A stretch of DNA of 64,000 nucleotides from Rhodobacterales bacterium 52_120_T64 (GTDB lineage: Bacteria > Pseudomonadota > Alphaproteobacteria > Rhodobacterales > Rhodobacteraceae): the NCBI GenBank assembly GCA_002162875.1, contig MABA01000004.1, forward strand, positions 496,001 to 560,000. Direction: 5' to 3'. The translations under genes were made by a program, and so were the position numbers. Position 1 is the first letter of the stretch. Each line of letters starts with the position of its first letter. Shown here in pieces: positions 10,046 to 18,315 of this stretch. The notes under the pieces were generated by a model. The model was not told where the DNA came from, ran no database searches, and saw only the letters and a program-made list of their open reading frames with translations.

Positions 10046-11455
10046 ATGAGTGACATTCAAAACGTCCTTGATATGATCAAGGAGAACGACATCGAGTACG
10101 TCGATATCCGCTTCACTGACCCACGTGGTAAGTTGCAGCACGTGACATTGATCCAAGACGAAGTCGACGCCGATTTCCTCGAAGAAGGCTTCATGTTCGA
10201 CGGTTCCTCCATTGCTGGTTGGAAATCCATTGATCAATCCGACATGAAACTGATTCCTGATTGCTCGTCTGCGTATCTCGATCCTTTCTATGCTGAAAAA
10301 ACGCTCTGCATCCATTGTTCGGTTCACGAACCAGACACTGGTGAAGCATACTCCCGCGATCCACGCTCCACTGCTGAAAAAGCTGAAGCATATTTGGTTG
10401 CATCCGGCATCGGTGACACAGCATACTTCGGCCCAGAAGCCGAGTTCTTCTTATTCGATGACGTGCGTTTCTCTAACACAATCAACAAAGTATCGTTCGA
10501 AGTTGATGCGGCAGATGCTTCGTGGAACACTGACACCCAGTACGAAATGGGCAACATGGGCCACCGTCCTGGTATCAAAGGCGGCTACTTCCCGGTTAAC
10601 CCAACTGACGCCAACCACGACATCCGCGGCGAGATGCTTTCGACTATGAAGCGCATGGGTATCAAAGTTGACAAGCACCACCACGAGGTTGCGTCCTGTC
10701 AGCACGAACTCGGCATGGTTTTCGGCACACTTGTGAAACAGGCCGACAACTTGCAAAAATACAAGTACGTCATCCACAATGTTGCGCACGCCTACGGTAA
10801 ATCCGCGACATTCATGCCTAAGCCAATCTATGGCGACAACGGCACCGGAATGCACGTGAACATGTCGATCTGGAAAGACGGCAAACCATTGTTCGCTGGC
10901 GACAAATATGCTGACCTGTCACAGGACGCGCTGTATTTCATCGGCGGCATCCTATTGCACGCCAAAGCGTTGAACGCGTTCACGAACCCTGCAACGAACA
11001 GCTACAAGCGTTTGATTCCTGGCTTCGAGGCTCCTGTGCTTCGTGCATACTCGGCATCAAACCGTTCAGGCTGCGTTCGTATTCCTTGGGCTGAATCCCC
11101 CAAAGCAAAACGCGTCGAAGCGCGTTTCCCTGACCCTGCAGCCAACCCATACCTGTGCTTCGCAGCGTTGTTGATGGCTGGTCTTGACGGTATCAAAAAC
11201 AAAATCGATCCAGGCGAAGCTTCTGACAAAGATCTTTACGATCTGCCACCAGAAGAAATGGCCGGTATCCCGACTGTTTGTGCATCGCTTCGCGAAGCCC
11301 TCGAAGAGCTCGAAAAAGACATGGACTTCCTGACCGCTGGTGACGTGTTCACCAAAGATCAGATCGAAGGATATGTGGATCTTAAGTGGGACGAAGTCTA
11401 CCAGATGGAACATACACCGCATCCCGTTGAATACGGAATGTACTACAGCTGCTAG
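10046..11455 (+). CDS. glnA: Glutamine synthetase type I
   Basis: The 469-aa product has normal length for the bacterial GSI-beta dodecamer and makes glutamine from glutamate, ammonia and ATP. The beta-grasp domain includes [15 protein letters not shown] and [12 protein letters not shown]. The catalytic core includes [11 protein letters not shown], the metal site around [20 protein letters not shown] and the [10 protein letters not shown] region. The adenylylation site is Tyr398 in DLYDLPPEE, showing that it belongs to the covalently regulated class controlled by GlnE and PII. It is the second gene of glnB-glnA and is followed by a strong terminator. Confidence 0.98.
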   Translation: MSDIQNVLDMIKENDIEYVDIRFTDPRGKLQHVTLIQDEVDADFLEEGFMFDGSSIAGWKSIDQSDMKLIPDCSSAYLDPFYAEKTLCIHCSVHEPDTGEAYSRDPRSTAEKAEAYLVASGIGDTAYFGPEAEFFLFDDVRFSNTINKVSFEVDAADASWNTDTQYEMGNMGHRPGIKGGYFPVNPTDANHDIRGEMLSTMKRMGIKVDKHHHEVASCQHELGMVFGTLVKQADNLQKYKYVIHNVAHAYGKSATFMPKPIYGDNGTGMHVNMSIWKDGKPLFAGDKYADLSQDALYFIGGILLHAKALNAFTNPATNSYKRLIPGFEAPVLRAYSASNRSGCVRIPWAESPKAKRVEARFPDPAANPYLCFAALLMAGLDGIKNKIDPGEASDKDLYDLPPEEMAGIPTVCASLREALEELEKDMDFLTAGDVFTKDQIEGYVDLKWDEVYQMEHTPHPVEYGMYYSC

Positions 11456-11479
11456 TTTTGCCGCCGGCAGAATAGATCA

Positions 11480-11507
11480 GGGCCTCCAGTTCGGAGGCCC
11501 TTTTCTT
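11480..11507 (+). terminator. Rho-independent terminator of glnB-glnA
   Basis: GGGCCTCC (11480-11487) pairs perfectly with GGAGGCCC (11493-11500) around a 5-base loop and is followed by TTTTCTT. It lies 25 bases after the glnA stop and just before the convergent glycosyltransferase end. Confidence 0.9.
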
Positions 11508-11516
11508 TGATACCGC

Positions 11517-12452
11517 CTATTCCCCGTCAATTTGTTCGTACTGCATGCCAAGGGGAAGGAAAATCGCTTTGAAATATCCTATAGCGTGACATCCAGTTGC
11601 CAAGCTTTTGTTGAGTATTGCTTGACCAGTGTTTGCCCTGAATATCCCGATGAATGCACCACAAACGCCGAACGTCACAAAATTGACAGCACACGTCAGA
11701 CAATACGACAGGACTTTACCTCCGCCACGAAAATTCCCCTCTCGTATAATTATTGATAGCCCCCAGTTTTGGGCCGCTTGAATCGTACGCTTTGCGCGGT
11801 TACGAAAATATGTTCGTTCCAACACCAGTGGTTCGAAACATTCCGCCTCGCGAACCCATAATACATCCTCACCCATATCCTTAAGTTCAAAAAACAAATG
11901 CGTATCTTCGCCGCCGGACAGATTGAATACTGGATTAAATCGCAGACCTATTTTGTTTGCGTCAAAAACCGACCGTCGAAACAACGCATTCGCAGTCGAA
12001 GCGTTCCAGAAAGGCGTCCCGGTCTCCGGATTCGATTTGGGCTTTACCCTTAGCCATTTGTTAACAGTTTTGGGTTGAATCCAGTTCTGTGGGCCGGCAA
12101 ATGTTTTACACTGTGGATATCGGTCGATTGCATCCAGCATAGCAATAAGCCAATTTTCCGAGACGATCTCATCGTCGTCTATTGTCGCCATCCAGTCAGC
12201 ATCAGTTTTCAAGAACGCTTCAATACCCGCATTTCGGGCGCAAACAACACCCACATTGGGCTCATGAACATACGATATAGCCAAACGCGATGTGAACTCG
12301 GTCACGATATCGGCGCCCCCTGCCGCTGGACCGTTTTCTACAACGATAAACTGTAACTCGGATCTATAATCCGGCTTTATTTCGGTGCAGCTCTCCAAAA
12401 CCCTTCGTAACATAATTGGGCGTTCGCGAGTACAGATTGTAATACAAATCAT
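11517..12452 (-). CDS. Family 2 glycosyltransferase (ExoM-like)
   Basis: The 311-aa product has the GT-A fold of family GT2. The N-terminus is ICITICTRERPIMLRRVL, the metal/nucleotide-sugar motif is TIDDDEI near residue 100, and an SGGEDTHLFFELKDMG acceptor-side motif like that of succinoglycan transferase ExoM follows. The C-terminal ~60 residues contain a hydrophobic segment (CAVNFVTFGVCGAFIGIF) that may hold it at the inner membrane. It stands alone with no polysaccharide genes around it, so its product (exopolysaccharide, capsule or glycolipid) cannot be deduced. Confidence 0.85.
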   Translation of the reverse strand: MICITICTRERPIMLRRVLESCTEIKPDYRSELQFIVVENGPAAGGADIVTEFTSRLAISYVHEPNVGVVCARNAGIEAFLKTDADWMATIDDDEIVSENWLIAMLDAIDRYPQCKTFAGPQNWIQPKTVNKWLRVKPKSNPETGTPFWNASTANALFRRSVFDANKIGLRFNPVFNLSGGEDTHLFFELKDMGEDVLWVREAECFEPLVLERTYFRNRAKRTIQAAQNWGLSIIIREGNFRGGGKVLSYCLTCAVNFVTFGVCGAFIGIFRANTGQAILNKSLATGCHAIGYFKAIFLPLGMQYEQIDGE

Positions 12453-12534
12453 AAAGTAATTCCGGCGGTAGACTCTGTTGGGTTCGATGTATTAACGTAA
12501 CTTCGATAACAACAAATTTAAATGGAGATAATTA

Positions 12535-12765
12535 ATGTTAAAAACACTTGGATTAACCACACTAGCTATGTTCTCGGCAGCGACTGCATATGCTGGAGCT
12601 GTAGCCTATGTAGCGCCCGTGTCACCTGTCATGGTAGAAGAAGAAGTCGGATCGATGGGCGGTTCCGGTCTGTGGTTGATTCCGCTGTTGCTCATCGCTT
12701 TGGTGGTTTTGGGGACCAAATCCTCTGATTCAAACCCGCCAACCTCCAACGGACCACCCGTATAA
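12535..12765 (+). CDS. Small exported/membrane protein with acidic centre
   Basis: The 76-aa product starts at an ATG with a GGAG site eight bases upstream. A signal-like N-terminus (KTLGLTTLAMFSAATAYAG) is followed by a short acidic stretch (VEEEVG), a glycine/serine spacer, one hydrophobic helix (LWLIPLLLIALVVLGT) and a polar PPTSNGPPV tail. Small proteins of this layout are common in Rhodobacteraceae; none has a known function that I can name. It is monocistronic with its own strong terminator, which suggests a real and probably well-expressed transcript. Confidence 0.75.
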   Translation: MLKTLGLTTLAMFSAATAYAGAVAYVAPVSPVMVEEEVGSMGGSGLWLIPLLLIALVVLGTKSSDSNPPTSNGPPV

Positions 12766-12800
12766 CAACGACAAAATCACATTCTAGTTTCTAGATTGCG

Positions 12801-12832
12801 GAAACGCCGGAAGATATCCGGCGTTTCTTTTC
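12801..12832 (+). terminator. Rho-independent terminator of the 76-aa gene
   Basis: An 11-bp perfect stem, GAAACGCCGGA (12801-12811) with TCCGGCGTTTC (12817-12827) and a 5-base loop, runs directly into TTTTC. It lies 35 bases past the stop codon. Confidence 0.9.
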
Positions 12833-13051
12833 GTTTACGAGCAAAAAATTATCTCAGTTTGGCAACCGTAAAATAAAACTTTGGACTTCTCCAACCAGGA
12901 TGTTGGTAATTACATGCTCGGTGTTAACCTGCGACCTCGGTGCTCGAGCGCCAGTCCCTGAACCACCTCACGTTTGCGTAACCGGATGTTGCAATTGCTT
13001 GCGCTGCCTTTTTCAAGCCCTAGATTAGAGGCGAGCAAAAAGGAATATGTG

Positions 13052-14269
13052 ATGCCAACTGAACAACTCACCTTCAAAGGCCACTCTGGCGAGGATTTAT
13101 CCGCCCGTTTTGACACTCCGAACGGCCCAATTTTAGCATCAGCGATTTTCGCCCACTGCTTTACCTGTTCCAAAGATATACTGGCAGCAAAACGCATATC
13201 CCAGCGCCTCGCCTCGGCAGGAATCGCAGTGTTGCGTTTTGATTTCACCGGACTTGGTCACTCACAAGGCGAGTTCGCCAACACGCATTTTTCCTCAAAT
13301 ATCGAAGACCTACGCCTCGCGGCTGAATTTCTCGCCTCGCGGAGTAATCCTGTTGGCCTATTGGTTGGGCATTCCTTAGGTGGCGCCGCAGTCCTTAAAG
13401 TTGCGGCTGAAATTCCTACCGTTAAAGCCGTTGTGACCATAGGTGCCCCTTCGAACCCAGAACACGTTGTTGCCAATTTCGGATGTCACATCGACGAAAT
13501 CCGCGAGAAAGGGGAAGCTGAGGTCAATCTTGCTGGGCGTGGCTTCACAATCAAAAAAGAATTCCTCGATGATATAGCCTCGGCCAAATTGCTTCCGGCG
13601 GTCGCATCAATGAAGAAAGCTTTGTTGGTTCTGCACGCCCCGTTGGACGCGACGGTTTCCATTGACAACGCCGCCGAAATTTTCACAGCGGCAAAACATC
13701 CTAAAAGCTTCGTGACGCTTGATAACGCTGACCACTTGCTGACGGCAGCGGATGACGCTGAATATGCCGCCTCGGTCATCGGTGCATGGGCTAGCCGTTA
13801 CCTTGATTTGCCCAAGCCTGCCGCCCCGATCGGCGCACCGGAAGGTATTGTGCGCGTGAACGAGGTTGATCCCAACGGCTTCAAACAGGATATCAACGCT
13901 GGCCCCAAGCACCACTTGCTGGCGGACGAACCCCTCGCCTACGGCGGCACCGACCTTGGCCTGACACCCTACCAGTTGTTGTCCGCGGGCCTCGGGGCCT
14001 GTACTAGCATGACGATCCGCATGTATGCGCGGCGCAAAAAATGGCCGCTGGATCACGTCAGCGTTGATGTAACACACGATAAGATCCACTCCATTGACTG
14101 CGTTCATTGCGAACGAGGAGAACATAAGATCGACCAGTTCCGCCGTGTCATTACGTTAGAGGGCGATCTCGATGACGACCAATTCAACCGCCTGATGTCC
14201 ATCGCCGACCGGTGTCCGGTTCACCAGACACTGGAAGGCGAGATCGAGATCGTTACCGAACGCGCTTAA
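13052..14269 (+). CDS. Alpha/beta hydrolase fused to OsmC-like domain
   Basis: The product is about 405 aa with two domains. Residues ~1-250 are an alpha/beta hydrolase with the nucleophile elbow GHSLGG, an FAHCFTCSKD oxyanion region and a late catalytic His in DNADHLL. Residues ~270-405 are an OsmC/Ohr-like domain with cysteines in GLGACTSMT and DRCPVHQTLEG, the pair expected for thiol peroxidase activity. The fusion is a known proteobacterial type, probably a peroxide-defence protein with an added esterase, but substrates are unknown. I chose the ATG at 13052, after AAAAGGA; the frame is open 26 codons further up. The stop overlaps the end of the lyase pseudogene on the other strand. Confidence 0.88.
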   Translation: MPTEQLTFKGHSGEDLSARFDTPNGPILASAIFAHCFTCSKDILAAKRISQRLASAGIAVLRFDFTGLGHSQGEFANTHFSSNIEDLRLAAEFLASRSNPVGLLVGHSLGGAAVLKVAAEIPTVKAVVTIGAPSNPEHVVANFGCHIDEIREKGEAEVNLAGRGFTIKKEFLDDIASAKLLPAVASMKKALLVLHAPLDATVSIDNAAEIFTAAKHPKSFVTLDNADHLLTAADDAEYAASVIGAWASRYLDLPKPAAPIGAPEGIVRVNEVDPNGFKQDINAGPKHHLLADEPLAYGGTDLGLTPYQLLSAGLGACTSMTIRMYARRKKWPLDHVSVDVTHDKIHSIDCVHCERGEHKIDQFRRVITLEGDLDDDQFNRLMSIADRCPVHQTLEGEIEIVTERA

Positions 14270-15152
14270 CCAAGCGGTTCAAATTCACACGTAAAGTGCC
14301 GCATCAGTTTGGGTTCCTTGCTGATGCGGCAACCACGAAGCTGCTCCATGTTCGCGGCCAACGCCTCGACAATATACTCCGCGTGCGATTGTATGTACGT
14401 CCGGCGCGGAATGACCAGTCTGACCAGATCCATTGCCGCGGGAATTGCACTGCCATCAGGCTAGCGACCGAACATCACCGTATATCTCACAACTGCGAAT
14501 CCCGACAACCTCGCACAAGGCTACAGCAACGGTCTGCCTCGGATACTAAAGCAGTGGTTCCGCAGGTAATCTTCATCAACAATCTCGATCAAACCTTGCG
14601 CGATAGCATCCAAATCGCGGCCGGCGAGGCCTCAATATGTTGGAAACCCCTCAGTCTGAATCAGCTTCGGGCGCGCCATCTCCGCCAATTCAATGTCGTT
14701 CATCGCCCGCCAGCCACCAATATTGGCAATACCGTCTTTCTTGGCGCTCATTGTCATACCATCCGCACAGGCGAAACAGTCGCGAACGATGTCCACAATC
14801 ACCCGATCATCCTGCCCATCTTCGGCAAACCGACACCCGTCAATGATAAGCGGCCGTCCGTGCACGTTGGCAATCTTCGCGACAGCCTGAATATTCTCAA
14901 GACTAACCGGTTGCCCGCGTCCCGCGTTGGTAGTGATCCTCAGCATCACACAGATTCGCCGTGCTCCGTCAGATATGCCTCCAATTTTTCAAGGTTCATG
15001 TTCCCTTTGAATGGATGCAAACTATTCGGGTCTTTCCCCTCCTCGATAACCAGATCATGCGCCAACGCTCCACCAGCCTCGATATTACCACGCGTGGTCA
15101 TATAAATACGCTCTACGGACTTAATACGGAATGGTTCGATAATCGTTTACAT
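14266..15152 (-). pseudogene. Decayed beta-eliminating lyase (tryptophanase / tyrosine phenol-lyase family)
   Basis: Minus-strand reading frames across this stretch show family landmarks in the correct order but broken. The N-terminus TIIEPFRIKSVERI follows an ATG whose next codon is TAA. Then come TTRGNIEAGGALAHDLV, NAGRGQPVSLENI, the PLP-lysine motif MTMSAKKD, IQTEGFPTY and GLAGRDLDAIAQGLIEIV, and the C-terminal LVIPRRTYIQSH and EPKLMRHFTCEFEPLG. About 100 residues are missing after the N-terminus. A frameshift lies near 14949, an in-frame TGA replaces a glycine codon at 14632-14634, and another frameshift and stop follow in the C-terminal third. The intact enzyme would cleave tryptophan or tyrosine using PLP. 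It is clearly non-functional; which of the two enzymes it was is uncertain. Confidence 0.88.
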
Positions 15153-15391
15153 CAGGGACTCTCGTTAAAACCCCCGAAACATGCGGCAACCCATAAGCAC
15201 ACAAAGGGCCAGCGATACTGGTTGCCGCATAAATGCGTGCCGCGCTCAGCGCCCCCTGGCCGCGATGCCAAATCGAAATTTTAGCGTCTACTGTGTCAAT
15301 TCCTAAAACGACATACAAGATGTTGTCGTTGCCCTATCTGATCTGCCATAATGTAGAAAAAATACGAGCAGAACAGAATCGGGAACAACCC
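15153..15391. other. Non-coding gap between lyase pseudogene and parE
   Basis: About 240 bases with open frames on both strands but no recognisable protein, ribosome binding site or terminator. The upstream part may be leftover 5' sequence of the decayed lyase gene; the last part must contain the parE promoter. No RNA structure stood out. Confidence 0.4.
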
Positions 15392-17389
15392 ATGACTTCA
15401 GACCCAAAAGACGGCGGCCTCTTCAGTGAAGATACCGCCAGTGGTGACTACGACGCCTCTTCCATCGAGGTCCTTGAAGGCCTCGAACCCGTTCGCATGC
15501 GTCCCGGTATGTACATCGGCGGTACTGACGAGCGCGCGTTGCATCATTTGGTTGCCGAAGTTCTGGACAACTCCATGGACGAGGCCGTCGCTGGTCACGC
15601 CAACCGGATCGAGGTGGAACTCCATGCAGATTATTCCGTTACAATCTCGGATAATGGTCGTGGTATCCCCATCGACCCTCATCCCAAGTTCCCGGAAAAA
15701 TCCGCCCTCGAAGTCATCCTCTGCACACTGCATTCCGGTGGTAAATTCGGCGGCAAAGCCTACCAGACGTCGGGCGGCCTGCACGGCGTCGGTATCTCCG
15801 TTGTTAACGCCCTATCTGACATGGTCTCGGTGGAGGTTGCCCGCAACAAACAACTCTTTCGCCAGACATTTTCACGCGGCATTCCACAGGGCAAAGTGGA
15901 AAACCTCGGCCCCACCCAGAACCGCCGCGGCACATCTGTAACATTCCACCCGGACGCTGAAATCTTCGGGCCAAAGCTAAAATTCAAACCCGCCCGCCTC
16001 CTAAAAATGGTTCGCTCTAAAGCCTACCTATTCTCCGGCGTCGAAATCCGCTGGAAATGCGCCCCCGAGACAATCAAAACCGGTGACGAAACGCCCGAGA
16101 AGGCAACCTTCCACTTCCCCGGCGGTCTGTCCGACTACTTGAACGAAACGCTGGACGGCCACTCCACCTACGCCGACAAACCCTTCGCCGGTACCGTAGA
16201 ATTCCGCGAGCGTTTCGGCCCTGACAAAGTCGGCAAAGTCGAATGGGCCATCAACTGGACCCCTGCCCGCGATGGTTTCATCAGTTCCTATTGTAACACC
16301 GTCCCCACACCCGAGGGCGGCACACACGAGGCCGGTTTCTGGGCCGCCATCCTTAAAGGCATCCGCGCGTACGGCGAATTGGTTAACAACAAAAAAGCCG
16401 CCACAATCATCCGCGACGACCTGACCACCGGTGGCTGCGCCATGATCTCCGTCTTCATCCGCGAACCCGAATTCGTCGGCCAAACCAAAGACCGCCTCGC
16501 CACAGTCGAGGCCGCAAAACTCGTCGAAAACTCCATCCGCGATCATTTCGACAACTGGCTGGTCGGCGATTCCAAATCCGCTGGAGCCATTCTGGACTAT
16601 TTAGTGTTAAGAGCAGATGAACGCCTGAAACGCCGCGCCGAAAAAGAAACGCAACGCAAGTCTGCCACCAAAAAACTCCGCCTCCCCGGCAAACTCTCCG
16701 ACTGCTCCGCCAAAAACCGCGAAAACACCGAACTCTTCCTCGTCGAAGGGGATTCCGCTGGCGGCTCCGCCAAACAAGGCCGCAACCGTAAAACCCAAGC
16801 CATCCTGCCCCTCAAAGGTAAAATCCTCAACGTGCTCGGCGCGGCCTCCAGCAAGATGGCCAGCAACCAGGAAATCGGCGACCTCTGCCAAGCCATGGGC
16901 GTGCAAGCCGGCCTGAAATTCGACGTCAACGACCTGCGCTACGAGCGCATCATCATCATGACCGATGCGGACGTCGACGGCGCCCACATCGCCGCGCTGC
17001 TGATGACATTCTTCTTCAGCCAGATGCGTCCGCTGATCGACAAAGGCCACCTGTTCCTCGCCATGCCCCCCCTCTACCGCCTGACCCAAGGCGCCAAATC
17101 CGTCTATTGCGCGGACGAGGCGGAAAAAGACATGTACCTCGAAAAAGGCCTAGGCGGACGCGGCAAAATCGAGCTATCCCGCTTCAAAGGACTGGGCGAG
17201 ATGAACCCCTCCCAGCTCAAAGAAACCACAATGGACCCGGCCACCCGCACCCTGATCCGCGTCACCATAGACGAGGACGAACCCGGCGAAACCAACGATC
17301 TGGTAGAGCGTCTAATGGGCAAAAAACCGGAGCTCCGCTTCCAGTACATCCAAGAAAACGCGAAGTTTGCGGAGGAGTTGGATGTTTGA
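15392..17389 (+). CDS. parE: DNA topoisomerase IV subunit B
   Basis: The product is about 665 aa, the length of ParE rather than the ~800-aa GyrB. The GHKL ATPase domain shows EGLEPVRMRPGMYIGG, EVLDNSMDEA, DNGRGIP and GGLHGVGISVVNALS. The TOPRIM domain shows LVEGDSAGGSA and DADVDGAHI. The stretch KMASNQEIGDLCQAMG is typical of ParE. With ParC it decatenates daughter chromosomes. I chose the ATG at 15392 with GGGA upstream, because the longer open frame adds 53 residues that do not resemble the family. Codon choice is strongly C-ending and GC-rich compared with neighbours. The last 8 bases overlap the next gene's start. Confidence 0.95.
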   Translation: MTSDPKDGGLFSEDTASGDYDASSIEVLEGLEPVRMRPGMYIGGTDERALHHLVAEVLDNSMDEAVAGHANRIEVELHADYSVTISDNGRGIPIDPHPKFPEKSALEVILCTLHSGGKFGGKAYQTSGGLHGVGISVVNALSDMVSVEVARNKQLFRQTFSRGIPQGKVENLGPTQNRRGTSVTFHPDAEIFGPKLKFKPARLLKMVRSKAYLFSGVEIRWKCAPETIKTGDETPEKATFHFPGGLSDYLNETLDGHSTYADKPFAGTVEFRERFGPDKVGKVEWAINWTPARDGFISSYCNTVPTPEGGTHEAGFWAAILKGIRAYGELVNNKKAATIIRDDLTTGGCAMISVFIREPEFVGQTKDRLATVEAAKLVENSIRDHFDNWLVGDSKSAGAILDYLVLRADERLKRRAEKETQRKSATKKLRLPGKLSDCSAKNRENTELFLVEGDSAGGSAKQGRNRKTQAILPLKGKILNVLGAASSKMASNQEIGDLCQAMGVQAGLKFDVNDLRYERIIIMTDADVDGAHIAALLMTFFFSQMRPLIDKGHLFLAMPPLYRLTQGAKSVYCADEAEKDMYLEKGLGGRGKIELSRFKGLGEMNPSQLKETTMDPATRTLIRVTIDEDEPGETNDLVERLMGKKPELRFQYIQENAKFAEELDV

Positions 17390-18122
17390 TTTTATTACAT
17401 CAGATACTTGGTCAGGAATTGCTATAGGTGTGACTATTGTTTCAGCAGTAATTTGGGCATGGAATTTTGTTCGTAAAAGAAAGCAAAAGCTTTATTATGA
17501 TGTGAAGCGAACACATGAGATTCTTGATCTAGATGACGTTGATGTAACAGGGAATTTTACAAAACACGGCAAAAGTTCATCGAAATTTGTGCGAGACATT
17601 GTTTTACTACAAAACCAATCCAGTCGAGTTATTTCTAGTAAAAGCTTTGTAGAAAACCCATGTTTTGAAAAATCTCAAAACGGCACAGTCTTACATTATC
17701 AAATTGTTGAAAGAGAGGGACTTGGTCTCGCCAGTCTTGTTGAATTTGAGAATCGAATTGAAATTGACGTAATTAAAATTCCTCCCAAAACAGGTATATT
17801 GGTTGAAATTCATCATGATGGATCAATAGATACTAACCTCAATTTATCAACTGAGGATCAACCAACGGCCATAAGGAAGGATTACTCAAAGGAAAATTAT
17901 CGCGAGTGGCTTTCTGCAACTGCTCCGCTAGGAGCGTTTGTACTAGCTATCTTAGTTTTTGCAGTTATACCTGATTTTAGTTTGCTAGGAGTGGAGGTTA
18001 CCGCTAGTTGGGGGATTATAGCTCTCGTTGTTTTGTTATCGCTACTTTATCGTCCGATCGTTCGCCCCAGACTTATAAACCTTCAAGCAAAATCTGTGCT
18101 TCAATTTCAAGACAAAACCTGA
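17382..18122 (+). CDS. Unknown AT-rich membrane protein coupled to parE
   Basis: The 246-aa product starts at an ATG inside the parE stop region with GGAGGAG upstream, so it is translationally coupled. It has an N-terminal membrane helix (IAIGVTIVSAVIWAWNFV), a basic stop (RKRKQK), about 140 residues of mostly beta-like soluble sequence (residues ~35-175, including FVRDIVLLQNQSSRVISS) and two C-terminal helices (LGAFVLAILVFAVIPDF; GIIALVVLLSLLYRPIV). I do not recognise the family. Base composition is plainly AT-richer than parE, with many TTT, AAA and ATT codons, which suggests later acquisition. A repeat-rich spacer follows it. The role is unknown. Confidence 0.75.
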   Translation: MFDFITSDTWSGIAIGVTIVSAVIWAWNFVRKRKQKLYYDVKRTHEILDLDDVDVTGNFTKHGKSSSKFVRDIVLLQNQSSRVISSKSFVENPCFEKSQNGTVLHYQIVEREGLGLASLVEFENRIEIDVIKIPPKTGILVEIHHDGSIDTNLNLSTEDQPTAIRKDYSKENYREWLSATAPLGAFVLAILVFAVIPDFSLLGVEVTASWGIIALVVLLSLLYRPIVRPRLINLQAKSVLQFQDKT

Positions 18123-18171
18123 AAGTCAGTCGGTGATGCGTCGCACGCACCATCTGCCTCAGCCGAAAATC

Positions 18172-18192
18172 GGTGGGTGAAAACCACCCACC
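18172..18192. repeat. Inverted repeat GGTGGGTG / CACCCACC
   Basis: An 8-bp perfect stem (18172-18179 with 18185-18192) with an AAAAC loop, followed by CTACGGG. It resembles the short GC-rich palindromes dispersed in roseobacter intergenic regions. It has no T-run, so it is not a classic terminator. Only one copy was noticed in this window. Confidence 0.5.
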
Positions 18193-18211
18193 CTACGGGT
18201 CTAAAAATCGG

Positions 18212-18315
18212 TAAAGGTTAACGCCTTCGTCCGCAAAAACGTACATACGCGTTGTGTACGGCTTGTGTACGCGTTGTGCACACGGAAATTCGCCCAAAAA
18301 CCTAAAGGTTAACGC
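18212..18315. repeat. Direct repeats flanking a GTGTAC-rich stretch
   Basis: The 13-mer TAAAGGTTAACGC occurs at 18212-18224 and again at 18303-18315, where it touches the uup stop codon. Between the copies, 18249-18280 holds imperfect tandem copies of a unit like CGCGTTGTGTAC. The stretch looks like a degenerated mobile or recombination remnant, but no transposase or coding sequence is present. Confidence 0.5.

Noticed and set aside
15121-15318. Minus-strand frame of 65 codons upstream of the lyase pseudogene
   Set aside because: No ribosome binding site and no recognisable sequence; probably chance or leftover sequence.
15371-15386. Possible second LexA site before parE (GAAC then GAAC)
   Set aside because: The half-sites are separated by 8 bases rather than the required 7.
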